Source of the DNA: Nitzschia sp. pyKryTriq1
Taxonomy: Eukaryota > Bacillariophyta > Bacillariophyceae > Bacillariales > Bacillariaceae
DNA length: 64,000 bases
Direction: 5' to 3'
Assembly (NCBI GenBank): GCA_956465555.1
Contig: OY101131.1
Span: forward strand, 261,469-325,468
Part shown: positions 1 to 10,786 of the stretch, piece by piece
How positions within the stretch are numbered: the stretch's first letter is position 1
Layout of the letters: each line of letters starts with the position of its first letter
Position numbers and translations under genes: made by a program
Notes under the pieces: generated by a model
Database searches by the model: none
Told to the model about the DNA's origin: nothing
What the model saw: the letters and a program-made list of their open reading frames with translations, nothing else

Positions 1-2756
1 CCCCATCGAATCCTTCCAAGAGCTACACCAACATGGATCTCATGTCGATTTCTTCCTTGAACGAGATTCTTGACGCAGCTGATGATTCGAACGAGAACAT
101 CCTTCCTTCTCCTCGAAAAATGCTGCCAGTGATTGATGTCCACATCAAAACTCCCCTCTCCACTATGCCAGCCTCTGCTAAAAAGTGGATTTCTCTCTCG
201 CCCAGATTCCACTCGGGTACGAGTATGTCAGGTAAGAAGGAAGGGGCTTCTCAAGCCGAATCCAAGAGCCAAAAGGCCCCTGCGTCTGCCGAACAAGAGA
301 ACCGCCCACCCAAGAAGGAGCAAGAAGCACCTAACAAGAGGAAGAAAGGATGGGGTCTTCTCAAGAAACTACGTCGCAATAAGTATTCCAAGAACGATGC
401 TCCCGATATTATCCTAGAGGAAACCACATCTCTTGATGAGGAAACCGAGGTCATCCAAGAAGAAATGTCCAAGGACGATTCTAATGAGATTGGTGTCCTA
501 ACGGACGGCCCTTCTAATTCTTTCGAGTCATCCAATGGCGTAAATAGTCTGATTTCGCGTTATCATATTGTCAAGAAAAACTCAAACAGCAGTGGAGAGA
601 GTCAGTCCGCTGACAGTGCGCCTACGAAGCAAGAAGAAGAAGAAGAAGTTGTCGTCGTCGGAAAAAGTCAGAGCATCGAAAGCATTCGCCCACTCGACAC
701 CTGCAAATCTGACTGGGACCAAAGCGTGGCATTTGAGCGTAATCCGGTGAAACCAGCGAAAGAAATTGCCACCAAAATTATTTCTGCTCCTAGTCGTTCG
801 TCGGCTGGTGCCACTCCTAGTGCTTCGGATGGCAATCTGAAGCGATCTATAAGTGATTGGGATGAGGCTTCTTCTTCTGAACCAAGCAAGAAACTTATGC
901 AGAAGAAGTCCATTGCAAGTCTGAGTTTGGATGAGAGCAGTGCCAGAGATATACTTTCAAAGAGCGAAGAACAATCCAAGCAGGAGAAGTCAAGCAGAAG
1001 AATGGAAACTCCAATCAGTCAGTGGACCGCCAGTGTGGCGACCAATTTCCGAAGCACCCAAGGCAATACTGGTGTTGAAACGGTCGCTGAGACCGAAGCC
1101 ACCGAAAGCCAGACGTACCAGTCCAAGGATGTCGAGGAACAAGAAGAGGAAGCCTCCTCTCCCGCCATTAGCGAAACTGAATCAAGCGGAGTCTCAGTCC
1201 CTGAGCACGCTAGTTCCAAGGGAAGACAGCATCATTCAGAAAAGAGCGAAAGTCGTCAATCGGAATCCCGAATGTCCCGAGAGGAGGCTTTTGCTTTTCC
1301 AACGGAAGAGTCAACACAAGCTGGAAAGGACAGTCTTATCAACTTTGTCATCTCTCCCCGACGCGCCCACATCATGACACCCGGAGGACGAAAACACTTC
1401 GACACCGATCGCGGAGATGAGCCTTCCAGGATTGTAATTCCTGTTCTCAATCCAATTGGAGAGATTGAAAGAGAACAACCATCAGTGAGTATTGACATTC
1501 GAGATGAAGACGATTCCGAGTTGAATCATCATGTGGTCAAACCAGCAGACAAGCAACCAAAGATTATGAGACGTATCAGCAGCCTCTTTGCTGCTCGAAA
1601 GGCACTTGCCAATAAGGGCCGCCAACAACACGTTGGAGAAGAATCGTTTGATATCGAGCAACAAGAGTCTGGCGAAAAAGACCTTCAGCAGGCCATCAGC
1701 GACGGTAACATGAGGGCATATGAAGCGAATCTAAACGCCGAAAACGCGCCGTCGACCCTTTTCCCGTCGGATAGTGTTGTAAAGGGCGATGCGGAAGCCG
1801 AAGAGACCCCAACCATCGTCTTGGAGCAAGCTATGTCCAACGCGGAGAAAAAGGCGGAAGAAGCGAATTTGGAAGTGGAGAAAGCCCCGTTTCCTCATCG
1901 CAGGTCTCGTCGCAAGCATCCCGCTGCTGCTGCCCGCCCGGTCCCACTCGATTTGGTTGACGCCATTCGTATGCAAGCTGGCTTAGAGCGCAATACTCGG
2001 AAAACGAATGATAATACTGTCGTCAGGCAAAGTAACAGTGGAGATGCTCCAGGCACATCACTTCACATTGAGCCCACCAACACACACGAGGCTCCCCCTC
2101 GTTTGGATCCCCCGAAGGATGATGTCGCAAGCTATCGTGTGCTTGCCCCTACGCCGCGCAACAATAAAAAGCCCACTAGTACTACCGGAGAAGGAGGTGG
2201 TCAGGATAGAGCCGAGCCAGACGAAGGCGCCAGTACTACGTTGCACAAGGTCGAAAGTGAGGACAGCAAGAACGACCAACGAAGAATTACTGAACTATTG
2301 TACGGTCCTAGTACCAGCAGTGATAGCTTTGCCATCCAGGAAAAGCCTACTGTCAAGGCAGAGCGAGGGGTTTACATTGGCGATTTGATTGGTAGAGGAT
2401 CCTCCTCCAACAACAAACCTTCGACAGATCAAGCTGCTGGTGTGGCATCATCCGTCTCGAGCGAAAACGAGGAAGGTCTTGTTCCAACGACCGAGGACGA
2501 GGGCCCCAAAACGGATGTGACTGAAGACGAAAACGACGAGAACAAAAAGAAGAATATTGAGGATGAGAACGAAGAGGAAGAGACTCCTATTGACAAGGAA
2601 AACAGTGAAAATGCTCTCGCCAGTCCCAAGGCCGGTGGTGGTGGCACGTCCACCCCACGGGGTAGACTCGGGCTTGGCGGTAAGAGGCCGCCCCGCAGGT
2701 CGATGTTATCCGGCATCCGTAACTTGATTTCCCCGTCTGGAGGTCACCAGTACTAA
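1..2756 (+). CDS. Large disordered Ser/Glu/Lys-rich protein of unknown function, probably 5'-partial
   Basis: I do not recognise this gene. The first ATG is at 33 and gives 907 residues, but the frame stays open without a stop to the left edge, so the true start may lie outside the window. The protein is almost wholly low in hydrophobic residues and rich in Ser, Glu, Lys and Pro. Basic patches sit near residues 100-118 (RKKGWGLLKKLRRNKYSK) and at the C-terminus (PRGRLGLGGKRPPRRS). Many SP/TP dipeptides suggest proline-directed phosphorylation. No membrane segment or catalytic motif is visible. It ends in GGHQY. It may be a scaffold or a cytoskeletal or nuclear protein, which is only a guess. 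It converges with the NECAP gene downstream. Confidence 0.75.
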   Translation, partial: PSNPSKSYTNMDLMSISSLNEILDAADDSNENILPSPRKMLPVIDVHIKTPLSTMPASAKKWISLSPRFHSGTSMSGKKEGASQAESKSQKAPASAEQENRPPKKEQEAPNKRKKGWGLLKKLRRNKYSKNDAPDIILEETTSLDEETEVIQEEMSKDDSNEIGVLTDGPSNSFESSNGVNSLISRYHIVKKNSNSSGESQSADSAPTKQEEEEEVVVVGKSQSIESIRPLDTCKSDWDQSVAFERNPVKPAKEIATKIISAPSRSSAGATPSASDGNLKRSISDWDEASSSEPSKKLMQKKSIASLSLDESSARDILSKSEEQSKQEKSSRRMETPISQWTASVATNFRSTQGNTGVETVAETEATESQTYQSKDVEEQEEEASSPAISETESSGVSVPEHASSKGRQHHSEKSESRQSESRMSREEAFAFPTEESTQAGKDSLINFVISPRRAHIMTPGGRKHFDTDRGDEPSRIVIPVLNPIGEIEREQPSVSIDIRDEDDSELNHHVVKPADKQPKIMRRISSLFAARKALANKGRQQHVGEESFDIEQQESGEKDLQQAISDGNMRAYEANLNAENAPSTLFPSDSVVKGDAEAEETPTIVLEQAMSNAEKKAEEANLEVEKAPFPHRRSRRKHPAAAARPVPLDLVDAIRMQAGLERNTRKTNDNTVVRQSNSGDAPGTSLHIEPTNTHEAPPRLDPPKDDVASYRVLAPTPRNNKKPTSTTGEGGGQDRAEPDEGASTTLHKVESEDSKNDQRRITELLYGPSTSSDSFAIQEKPTVKAERGVYIGDLIGRGSSSNNKPSTDQAAGVASSVSSENEEGLVPTTEDEGPKTDVTEDENDENKKKNIEDENEEEETPIDKENSENALASPKAGGGGTSTPRGRLGLGGKRPPRRSMLSGIRNLISPSGGHQY

Positions 2757-3273
2757 AGACCAAGAAGAAGGATTTCTGATCAGACTTGCATGACATTCCG
2801 TGGCCGGGCTGGGCTACACACATTTCCCTACCAGTAATTACTATTAATTTTAAAAACGAAATTTGAAAGTGAAAGACTATTCTTTGTACAATGCACGTAC
2901 TATACCTAATATTGCTTGCTGCTGAAAGATGAGGAATAAACCAACAATGGGAGAAGTATACTTCGTACATGCAGTCCCTACCAGGGTACTCTGCAAGCAG
3001 CTGTTGTGAGACTGACTACCTAACCAACTAACTGACTCACTCTCTCATTCAAGTCTACGGTAACCCAATAACACACTTTTAAATATTGAAACTTGGACCC
3101 GCCCAATTCTCTAACTGTCTTCTTTACGTTGGAGTAGGAGAATTAGTTCGTATTCACCAACAATGTTGATACCTCATCCCGTCCTTTCATAGTATAATAA
3201 TAATATCATGATGACGCATGCTGGATTGGTTGATGATCCATTTATTGATTCATTGAACGAATGATTGGTTGAT
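2757..3273. other. Convergent 3' intergenic region
   Basis: About 0.5 kb of AT-rich DNA between two convergent genes. It should hold both 3' UTRs. I see no gene, RNA or repeat in it beyond short ATTG/AATG-type runs near 3235-3275. Confidence 0.5.
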
Positions 3274-3966
3274 TTATGACTTGGCCATCGCCAATCCTTT
3301 TTCCGCTCGTTCTCGAGCGATATCCGACTCGTACTTGGCCAGAGACGCTCGAAAGTCTCCCGCTTCCTCCCGGTCCCGGAACCCCAATCCAATGAGAGCT
3401 TCTCGGCCCGCCTTTTCATCCGTCACCCGAACCACAAAGTATCGTGTCGAATCCAAGACGGCCTCGACGTAATGCTCCAAGGGCTGGTCCTTTTCCACAA
3501 GATCAATCGAACACAGGGCAAAGAGCTTGTTCTTTCCCTGCGATCCGTGGGTATACGTGAAGACCAACAGCAGGGCACTTCCGCGGCGTTCGACTCGCAG
3601 AGAGACACACTGCAACGGTTTGGTCAAGGGCCAGCCTTCGGCACTGCGTCAAGTAGTAGTAGGAGAGCAATCGCTGCAAATGAGTACACACGCACACACA
3701 CACACACAACAGAGAGGCGAGAGACAAGCACAGTAGAGGCGGGGCAAAACCAGTACGGACGGAACAAAAATCAATCCTCCATCCACAGCTCACACACATC
3801 TCATTCATCCATTCATGCACACCAAGTCATACACTCACCGGTACGGACTTCGGCTACCCGTCGGCAATCGATACATGAAACATTCCGCGATTCCCAGCAA
3901 TTTGGTACGCAAGACTTCGACCTTGTAGGCATCATCGTCCAATTTTCCCAAGTCGTAGTCTCCCAT
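3274..3966 (-). CDS. NECAP-like clathrin-adaptor accessory protein, short form, two exons
   Basis: NECAP proteins carry a PH-like domain and bind the AP-1/AP-2 adaptor ears during clathrin-coated vesicle formation. I read exon 1 as 3839-3966 (ATG at 3966) and exon 2 as 3274-3643. The 195-bp intron between them has donor GTGAGT and acceptor GACGCAG and carries a CA run. The joined 165-residue protein begins MGDYDLGKLDDDAYKVEV and reads ECFMYRLP...PYRAEGWPL across the junction. It continues with DSTRYFVVRV and ALIGLGFRDREEAGDF. These match the family blocks 'YRIPP..YRAsdW', 'DSSRYFVIRI' and 'IGIGFtDRgDAFDF'. It lacks the C-terminal tail with WxxF adaptor-ear motifs, so it is essentially just the domain. 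A longer paralogue lies at 50529-51520. Upstream is a divergent promoter shared with the 4836 gene. Confidence 0.88.
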
Positions 3967-4835
3967 GATTTTTATGATTGATTGATTATCTTTTGATTAA
4001 TTGACTGATTGATGGATGGATGGATGGATGGATGGATGGATGGATGGTTCTTGGGAGACTAGATTGATTTGAATTCTTCCAATACAATACCCAATACAAT
4101 ACAATACAATACAATATGAATACAATACAACACGAGAGGTGCAGTGCATACAGTATTACCAGTACTGTACCAGTATGGCTGGGTTTTGAGTTTTGATGTC
4201 CTACCCCGGTAACACTCCGGACGCGCCACAGCCGCGATCTGCGGTGGGCGAGATCACGATGATGAGCGATTTTTTGCCTTGCCCGGCGTTGTCGGTGCGT
4301 CTTGTCTTCTCGCGCGCGCGGACACGCTAACAACCATCAATCTTACCAAAAGGCTCTACCGGTACCCATACAGTTACGTACATGCGAATGACTGAAATGA
4401 CTGCGATGACCCAACATTTTATTGATTATTTATTTCGTGAGGATGCGTTCGGCGAGCGCTCAATATTATATTCGGTGATGTAGGCCGAAAAAGGGTCGAC
4501 AGGCTCGAAAAGGAAGTTTACTTATGATCCAACATACATAAATCGCCAATCGAACAAACCAAACTATTCAAAACGGTTAAATATATATGGCATATACCAC
4601 TTCCGCCTCGCTCACTTTTTCTGGGGCTCCATCGAGCACTCGCAAAAACAACATCCACATCAAGAAGTGTATGAAGAGAGAACAACACGAGACAAGTGGA
4701 CGGTAACATACGGTCGGTCGGTTGGCCCCTAGTTTACTGACTATCTTGCAATTAATTTTAATTCATTGGTTGTGTGTTCCGGAAAGTACCGCCTAATATC
4801 CGTTCCTATCGCGATACACAATAACAACAACAACC
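3967..4835. other. Divergent promoter region with microsatellites
   Basis: This is the gap between the minus-strand NECAP gene and the plus-strand gene starting at 4836, so both promoters should lie here. It holds a (GGAT)n run at 4011-4047, a degenerate (AATAC)n run at about 4081-4130 and one TACCGGTA palindrome at 4357-4364. No coding frame looks real. Confidence 0.55.
4011..4047. repeat. (GGAT)n microsatellite
   Basis: About nine uninterrupted GGAT units just upstream of the NECAP start codon. The run lies in the probable 5' leader or core promoter of that gene. Confidence 0.95.
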
Positions 4836-7634
4836 ATGATGGCAACCAGCGGAGGATGTGTCGGCCCTCGGGGTGTCTTGGACGCAGTAGACTTGGCAGC
4901 CGAACGACGACAGCACAAGGCAATGATGACAGCAACGACAACTCCCAAAAATAGTAGTGGTCCCTCTCGAAGTGAACGATTGTATGATAAAGAAGCACTA
5001 TTGTACAATAGCAGTACGAAAGCCAGAAAGAACAACATCAAATCCTCCTCTCATCCTCGGGCGGCCCATCAACCAGACGACGACGATGACTGGGGTGTCA
5101 CACCGACCATTCGTCGAGGAGGAACCACTCCAACAGCATCCAACAACCACAAATCCGTTATTCCAATGAGCCGAAACCGTAGTAGTACCACCACTACACC
5201 TCGAAACACCACAAAAAATTATTATCATCATTCCTCCGAAAACACGGATCCCAGCATGATTCCAAGAGCCGCCACTCCGACAGAACGATTACGCAGTTTT
5301 GAGAAACGAAATACCTTCCTCCAGAAGTCGCCACGGTCAAGAATTGGCGCCAGTCGACCCATCACTCCGACAACAAGGGCACGATCGATGGAAGCGGCAG
5401 CAACGAGTCGAGAGAAGAAACGTTTGAATGAGAAAAAGATGAAACGAATGGAAGAAGAAGAGTCGCCGTTACCAGCAGCAGAACCGCCCATGGTGATGAT
5501 GATGGATATTACAAGTCGGCATCACAATCATCATCTTCATCGTCATCATCACGCTCAACAACAACAGCATCAGCAGCACGCCGAGCAGGAAAAACAAAGG
5601 TCTGCCCCATCATCATCATTGTTGTTTCAATCGGCACGAAAGGCCATCACACCGGAACGAAAACGGGCACCAAAGAAGCCCAAGGAGAAGAAAAAGAAGA
5701 AAAGGGGTGGGCTAAGACTATTTGAGCATAGTCGGAGGGAATATGACCAGCGGGATCGAAAACGCCTTCAGGCGATTGTGCACACGGTTCGGAGTATGGA
5801 GGCCTCCTCTTCGAACTTTGACTCGTCGGCGGATGCCTCGTCCATTATGGACCCAGGAACTTCTAAATACAAACCACTGATACGAGACGAACAAGATGAA
5901 GAAAGGGAAGAAGCTGTTTGGGATGAAAATCACTACGCTGCCCGTGAAAAACTGACGGCTGCTTTGGATCATCCGCAACAACACCGCAATTTTGTTCAAC
6001 AGCAAACAGCAGACTACGGCAAGAATGAAAGCAGTATTTCTTCAACGTCGGTCACCAAAGTGAAACGTGTCACGGACTGGGGAATCGAAGCAATGGTCTC
6101 GGATCTATCCTGCAACTCTATTGGTAGCGTGGATCCAACCACAGAGGTCCCAGCACTGACTAGTCTATCCAACAACGGCGAACTTCCAATTGCTGCAACA
6201 ACAGCAACCCAAAGGCTTCAACAGGCACTAGCGGAAGCCAAAAAGCAAATTTATCCGGAAAGCGACTGTGAAAATGTATTAGCGGCGAGTCGAGAAGCGG
6301 GATCGTCGAAGTGCACCTCGTGTTCACCATCACCTCCCATCACAGGGGGATGGGAAGACAAATACATTACGGGGGACGACGCAAGCGACACATATGACAA
6401 GGTGGCTCGCGCTCGACTTTATGAGGGACGGAAGTCACCCAGGGAAGAACTACAGGGGATAAGTAGCACTTTCCAACAACCGCAACCGCCCACACCTACC
6501 AATATCGTTTTTCACCACGAGACACCCAAGCATTCCAACACCGCCAGATCGTATTCATTTGATGTGAATCGTCCATCCTCCTCGGACAACAATAATCCAT
6601 CGCTACACAGGGCCCGGTCCAAAAGTCCCGATCCGATGGCGTTGTCTTTTGGACCACCCAAGAGGAGATCCCGATCCAAAACTCCCGAGGGGCTGAAGAA
6701 GTACGGAGGCTCGCACTGGAAAGGTCAAACCACCCCTAACTCGGGGGAGCGTGATATGAAATCTTTGACATCAAGTCTACCGCAGTTTGGACGATCCAGA
6801 TCCGTGACACCTACGAAGGATCGTCGCCATCAAGAGACTCCCTCGTCTACAGCAGAATCATCCCATTCACGATCGGTGACGCCAAATCGTCTTTGGGCAA
6901 CTCGACGTAAGCCCACACCGGGCCAAATGCTCGCCAGGGCCGATCAATTCAGTCACGAGGCAGAAGAGAAACTAAAGTTCATTCAACGGCAACGAGGATC
7001 AAGACGAGAAGGGGTAAGCGATTTAGCATCAATTGGTAGTTTCGACAGGTTGTCGATCAGTGGGGGGGCTGATCGGAAAAAGCCACTTGAGGGAATTATG
7101 AAGAAAAACAACAGAGAGCACGATCAAAGTGGTGGAATGAGAAATGGGAGGGGAGGAATCTCAAAGGATTTTGGAGGAGACTCCGCCGCGTCTCGCAGTA
7201 CAGAAGGATATCTGGACCACCACTATTCAGCCTCTCCCAGAAGTCCTCGCGAGCCACCGTCAAAACGATGGTTTGGACGTCGCCGTGAGGAGGTACCTGT
7301 TCAAGACAAATTCGATGCAATAGTCTCTTCTGTGGACACTACCAGCACACGAGGCCTGGGCATCACCAACCGACTAAGCTCCATCCTAGGGGGCGGCGAA
7401 GGAAAGGACCGCAGGGGGCATTTCAAAGAGAAAGCGGCCATGTCGGAACGAATGATGAAGCACATGATGACATTCGATAGCCTCATGAAGGAGATCGAGA
7501 ACGACAAAAAGAATGCTCTTGGAGCAGAGTTTGCCGTCGTCGAGCTGGGAGATGAAGAAAGCGCAGTGCAAACTCATGCGATTCTGATGAACCGAGACGA
7601 CGTCGAAGATCAGTTGCACCGAAGGCATCGTTAG
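4836..7634 (+). CDS. Large disordered Ser/Arg/Thr-Pro-rich protein of unknown function
   Basis: A 932-residue protein starting at the ATG at 4836, preceded by an A/C-rich leader (AACAACAACAACC). I do not recognise a domain. It has a His-rich tract at about residues 228-250, a highly basic block at about 273-290 (KRAPKKPKEKKKKKRGG) and repeated RSRSxTP motifs at about residues 595-690 (RARSKSP, RRSRSKTPEG, GRSRSVTPTK, SRSVTPNR). The last 80 residues look more ordered and helical, around MSERMMKHMMTFDSLMKEIE and an acidic stretch after it. Dense S/T-P sites resemble targets of proline-directed kinases. A cytoskeletal, SR-like or scaffold role is possible but unproved. It converges with the ArfGAP gene, with under 300 bp between their stops. 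Confidence 0.85.
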   Translation: MMATSGGCVGPRGVLDAVDLAAERRQHKAMMTATTTPKNSSGPSRSERLYDKEALLYNSSTKARKNNIKSSSHPRAAHQPDDDDDWGVTPTIRRGGTTPTASNNHKSVIPMSRNRSSTTTTPRNTTKNYYHHSSENTDPSMIPRAATPTERLRSFEKRNTFLQKSPRSRIGASRPITPTTRARSMEAAATSREKKRLNEKKMKRMEEEESPLPAAEPPMVMMMDITSRHHNHHLHRHHHAQQQQHQQHAEQEKQRSAPSSSLLFQSARKAITPERKRAPKKPKEKKKKKRGGLRLFEHSRREYDQRDRKRLQAIVHTVRSMEASSSNFDSSADASSIMDPGTSKYKPLIRDEQDEEREEAVWDENHYAAREKLTAALDHPQQHRNFVQQQTADYGKNESSISSTSVTKVKRVTDWGIEAMVSDLSCNSIGSVDPTTEVPALTSLSNNGELPIAATTATQRLQQALAEAKKQIYPESDCENVLAASREAGSSKCTSCSPSPPITGGWEDKYITGDDASDTYDKVARARLYEGRKSPREELQGISSTFQQPQPPTPTNIVFHHETPKHSNTARSYSFDVNRPSSSDNNNPSLHRARSKSPDPMALSFGPPKRRSRSKTPEGLKKYGGSHWKGQTTPNSGERDMKSLTSSLPQFGRSRSVTPTKDRRHQETPSSTAESSHSRSVTPNRLWATRRKPTPGQMLARADQFSHEAEEKLKFIQRQRGSRREGVSDLASIGSFDRLSISGGADRKKPLEGIMKKNNREHDQSGGMRNGRGGISKDFGGDSAASRSTEGYLDHHYSASPRSPREPPSKRWFGRRREEVPVQDKFDAIVSSVDTTSTRGLGITNRLSSILGGGEGKDRRGHFKEKAAMSERMMKHMMTFDSLMKEIENDKKNALGAEFAVVELGDEESAVQTHAILMNRDDVEDQLHRRHR

Positions 7635-7917
7635 AAAGTGTTTTGTCTGTAGTAGTTTGGACCAATATGTTTACCTATCTACTATATGTACTCTAGTATA
7701 CGTAGCCCACGAATAAATCAACGACTAACGACCGCGGCTGAACGCGATGGGTATCATTCTTCGAGCACATCCACACTACAGGCGGATAGGAAAAAATAAT
7801 AACCCTGATAGAATCTTTGTAACACTAGAGAATTGTTCTAGCTAGCATTTATTAAATTCATCCAACGATTGTATCTGAAACTGGATAGCCCGCACTGGTA
7901 GTTGCCCCAAGGAGCCT

Positions 7918-10786
7918 TTATTTCGAGAGCTCCTTTAATGCTTCAAGGGCGCGCCGTGCTTCGGCAGACAAGGCTTCGGTAGCAACGAGTACTGATCCGT
8001 CCGATGAGCAGCTAATGGTTCCTTCTGTCTCGTAGTCTTCGCCTGTCTTGACAGCAGACGAAGCTGAAGTTGCAAAGAGCTGAAACACTTGATCGGACTG
8101 ACCCCCTGAAACTCTCTTTCGATTCAATTTTCCGTGCGTGCTGGCGCTACCCAAACTGTTCTTGTCGCTCGAAAATGTCAAGCTTCCTCGTCTCCTACTG
8201 ATAGGCTCTGGCAGATTACGCGATGGCAAAGCAGCGGGAACATTCAGACTGGCCCTTCCATGCATTGTAGAACGAGACGACGATACATGTTCACTCCGAC
8301 TTGATAAGGGGTCAGGCCTCCTTCGGGGCGTTCCGGTATGCGTTGGTATCACGGTAGAAGGACCAAGCTTCTCTCCTAGAACAGCTGTCGTTTCCTCTTT
8401 TCCTTCGTCTTGTTGCGCCTGGTGGTTATCGGAGTTGCCTTCGGTTTTAGAGAGCGAAAGCCGAGACAGAGGTCGGGCCAAATTCAGTTGCGTGTGCTCG
8501 CTCCGGCTGTCAAGGGATGACTTTTTCTTGAGATGGCGTGGCAAAGCCAGGGGAATTGTAGGATTGACGGATTTTTCGTCTGTGCTCGCATCACTCCCTG
8601 AATTTTGCCAGGAGGGAGGGCGCCTCAAATCATGAAACGAATTTCTCCGGGTAAGCGATCGACGGCTACTGATGATGTGGGATCTATCCTTTCCTTTGCT
8701 CTCAGGCGTTTCCAAGTCCTCGGAGATATCACCACTGGCAAGAGATCGACGTCCCGATATTAGCGAATCGAGATCCCTTTCTGTTGGTAGGTCCACGTCC
8801 TCGGAAGCACGTTCTTGGGAATGCAGTCGACGTCCCGATAGAGGCCGCCTCGGACTTTTGGACTTGGTTGAGCGGTGTGACTGGCCTCGAGATCTACTAG
8901 TTCCATGGCTCGAACCGACACTCAACGGATCATTAATCTTTCTGCCCCTCTTCGTCGTCTTTTGAGGGGGCGACGACCCTCCCGTCAACGTTGTGCTGAA
9001 CTCCTCCAAGGCGTATTTGCTAGCGACAACTCGTGTGGTGAGACTGTGAGTAAGGGAGCCGCCGGTGGGCAACGGAGGTGAAAGCACATGGAATTCCTCA
9101 TTACCATTCGCTGTTGCGCCCACGCTATGTTGTCGGCCTGATGGTCTCGGAGGCGGAAGGTCATGCAGATAATTCCCGCTGGTATTTCGACGCATCGATT
9201 GGGAAGTCTTTCCTCCTCCTAGAGTTGCGCCACTTCCACTGCGACGCATCTGTGACTGAGAAGAGCCTTCGTTCGAAAGCGAAGGACCACTTCCACTGCG
9301 GCGCATCACTCTGTTTCGGGGTCTGGAAGAAGCCCTCTCAACTAAACCTACGCCGCTGCCACTTCGACGCATCTTTGGTTGCGAAGAAGAGGAGGAGTCA
9401 ACCGCATCAGCTTTGCTGTCAAGAGTGGGCCCACTGGAACTGCGCCGCATCCGATTGGACGAAGATGTTGATGATTCCTTCACATGGGAGCGCCTCGACC
9501 GCGAGCTGGTTCGCCGCGAACTCGAACCACCAGGAGCCGTCGTGCTGCTCTTGGATTCACTGGATGACGGATCATTGGATGGCCTTGTGCTGGATCTACT
9601 AATACTACTACTCGTTGCAGTAGAGCTCTGTTCGGAAGGATGGTCCGAACCATGATGACTTCTTCGGCTTCTTTGTTGTTGTCTAGGGCGGGACGATGAT
9701 CTTCCTTCTCGAATGGGGCTTTTGGACGATGACGACGAAGCACCTTTTCGACTGCTGGTGCTTCGCGAAGAGGAAGCACTATGGGATTTCCTTGTCGATG
9801 ATGAAGAAGGCTTGGTTGGTTCTGATGATGATGTTTCCTGGGGCGGACTATCTTTCAGGTCCTGGATGCACTCATCCGTATCGTCTTCCGGTCGATGATC
9901 AAGCAAAAGATCAACATTTTTTCTGGACGACGGTGGCTTTTTGGAATGTTCCTCCGACATTATTTCACCATCATTCATTGCTGGCGGCGGCAACAATACA
10001 CTTTTCGACTGCATCAATATTTGATAAAAGTCCGCCTTGGAGGCCGAAACTAAACTTTCCTTGGACATGCCAGTAAATACTTTGGACGCCGAAAAGGCTT
10101 CATACAAGTCTGCTTTGGATGCGGAAAACAAATTCTCTCGGGACATGCCTAAAAAGACAATACTTGGATCGAACTTTTTTCGTTTTTCTTTGGTGTGATA
10201 TCGGGTGGCATCGAAAAATTCTCGTTCGCGGTATTTGGCTTGGATGAATCGATTTCGTACCTCCAAATCGGATTGGGGATTTGGTTTTTCCATCACGACG
10301 TTAGAATTTAATTTCGCTTCAAACGCGTCATTCACTCGATCATTTCCACCTGCCTCCATGGCTTCCACTTCACTTTCCTTCCCTGAAGGTGAAGGATGAT
10401 CAAGGACGACCACGGGGATGAGAAAACATTCTTGTTTGTGAAGTTTTCTCACATGTCATATACTGTACGTCCTGCACAAGTTATGTATATTACGCAAGAA
10501 CAAGTGACTTACATTCATCCAAACTGATGCTTCGTACAAAACAAATATGGACGCCTAATCTTCTATGCGCTCCGGAACAATGAAAACAACAAAATGCGCC
10601 CATGGGCCGCTGTTGCTGTTTTGGATTCTTCACACCGGGCGGCGGAACCAAAATCGAAGCCCAGGTTGGCTTCACATCTCCACAATCGCAACAGCGATTG
10701 TTTTCGGTGGCCTCGACGACTTCTTGGAGTCTTAGCTTGAGCGTGGTTGATGCTGTCGTATCACCCTCTTCTGCTTTAATAGTCAT
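7918..10786 (-). CDS. ArfGAP zinc-finger protein with long disordered tail, two exons
   Basis: ArfGAPs stimulate GTP hydrolysis by Arf small GTPases on Golgi and endosomal membranes. Exon 1 is 10513-10786 and exon 2 is 7918-10382. The 130-bp intron (donor GTAAGT, acceptor TTCAG) rejoins RSISLDE to WKESEVEAMEAGGNDRVN, which restores the family block 'VRSltLDxW...q..mk.GGNdraN'. The product is about 912 residues. The zinc finger is C32-x2-C35 ... C67-x2-C70, followed by SGAHRRLGVH with the probable arginine finger at R75. The loop between the Cys pairs is about 31 residues instead of the usual 16 or so. After residue 190 the protein is disordered and Ser/Arg-rich, with repeated RRSGSG blocks at about residues 350-420. 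It resembles the SMAP/AGD type that has the ArfGAP domain at the N-terminus, but the subfamily is uncertain. Confidence 0.9.
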
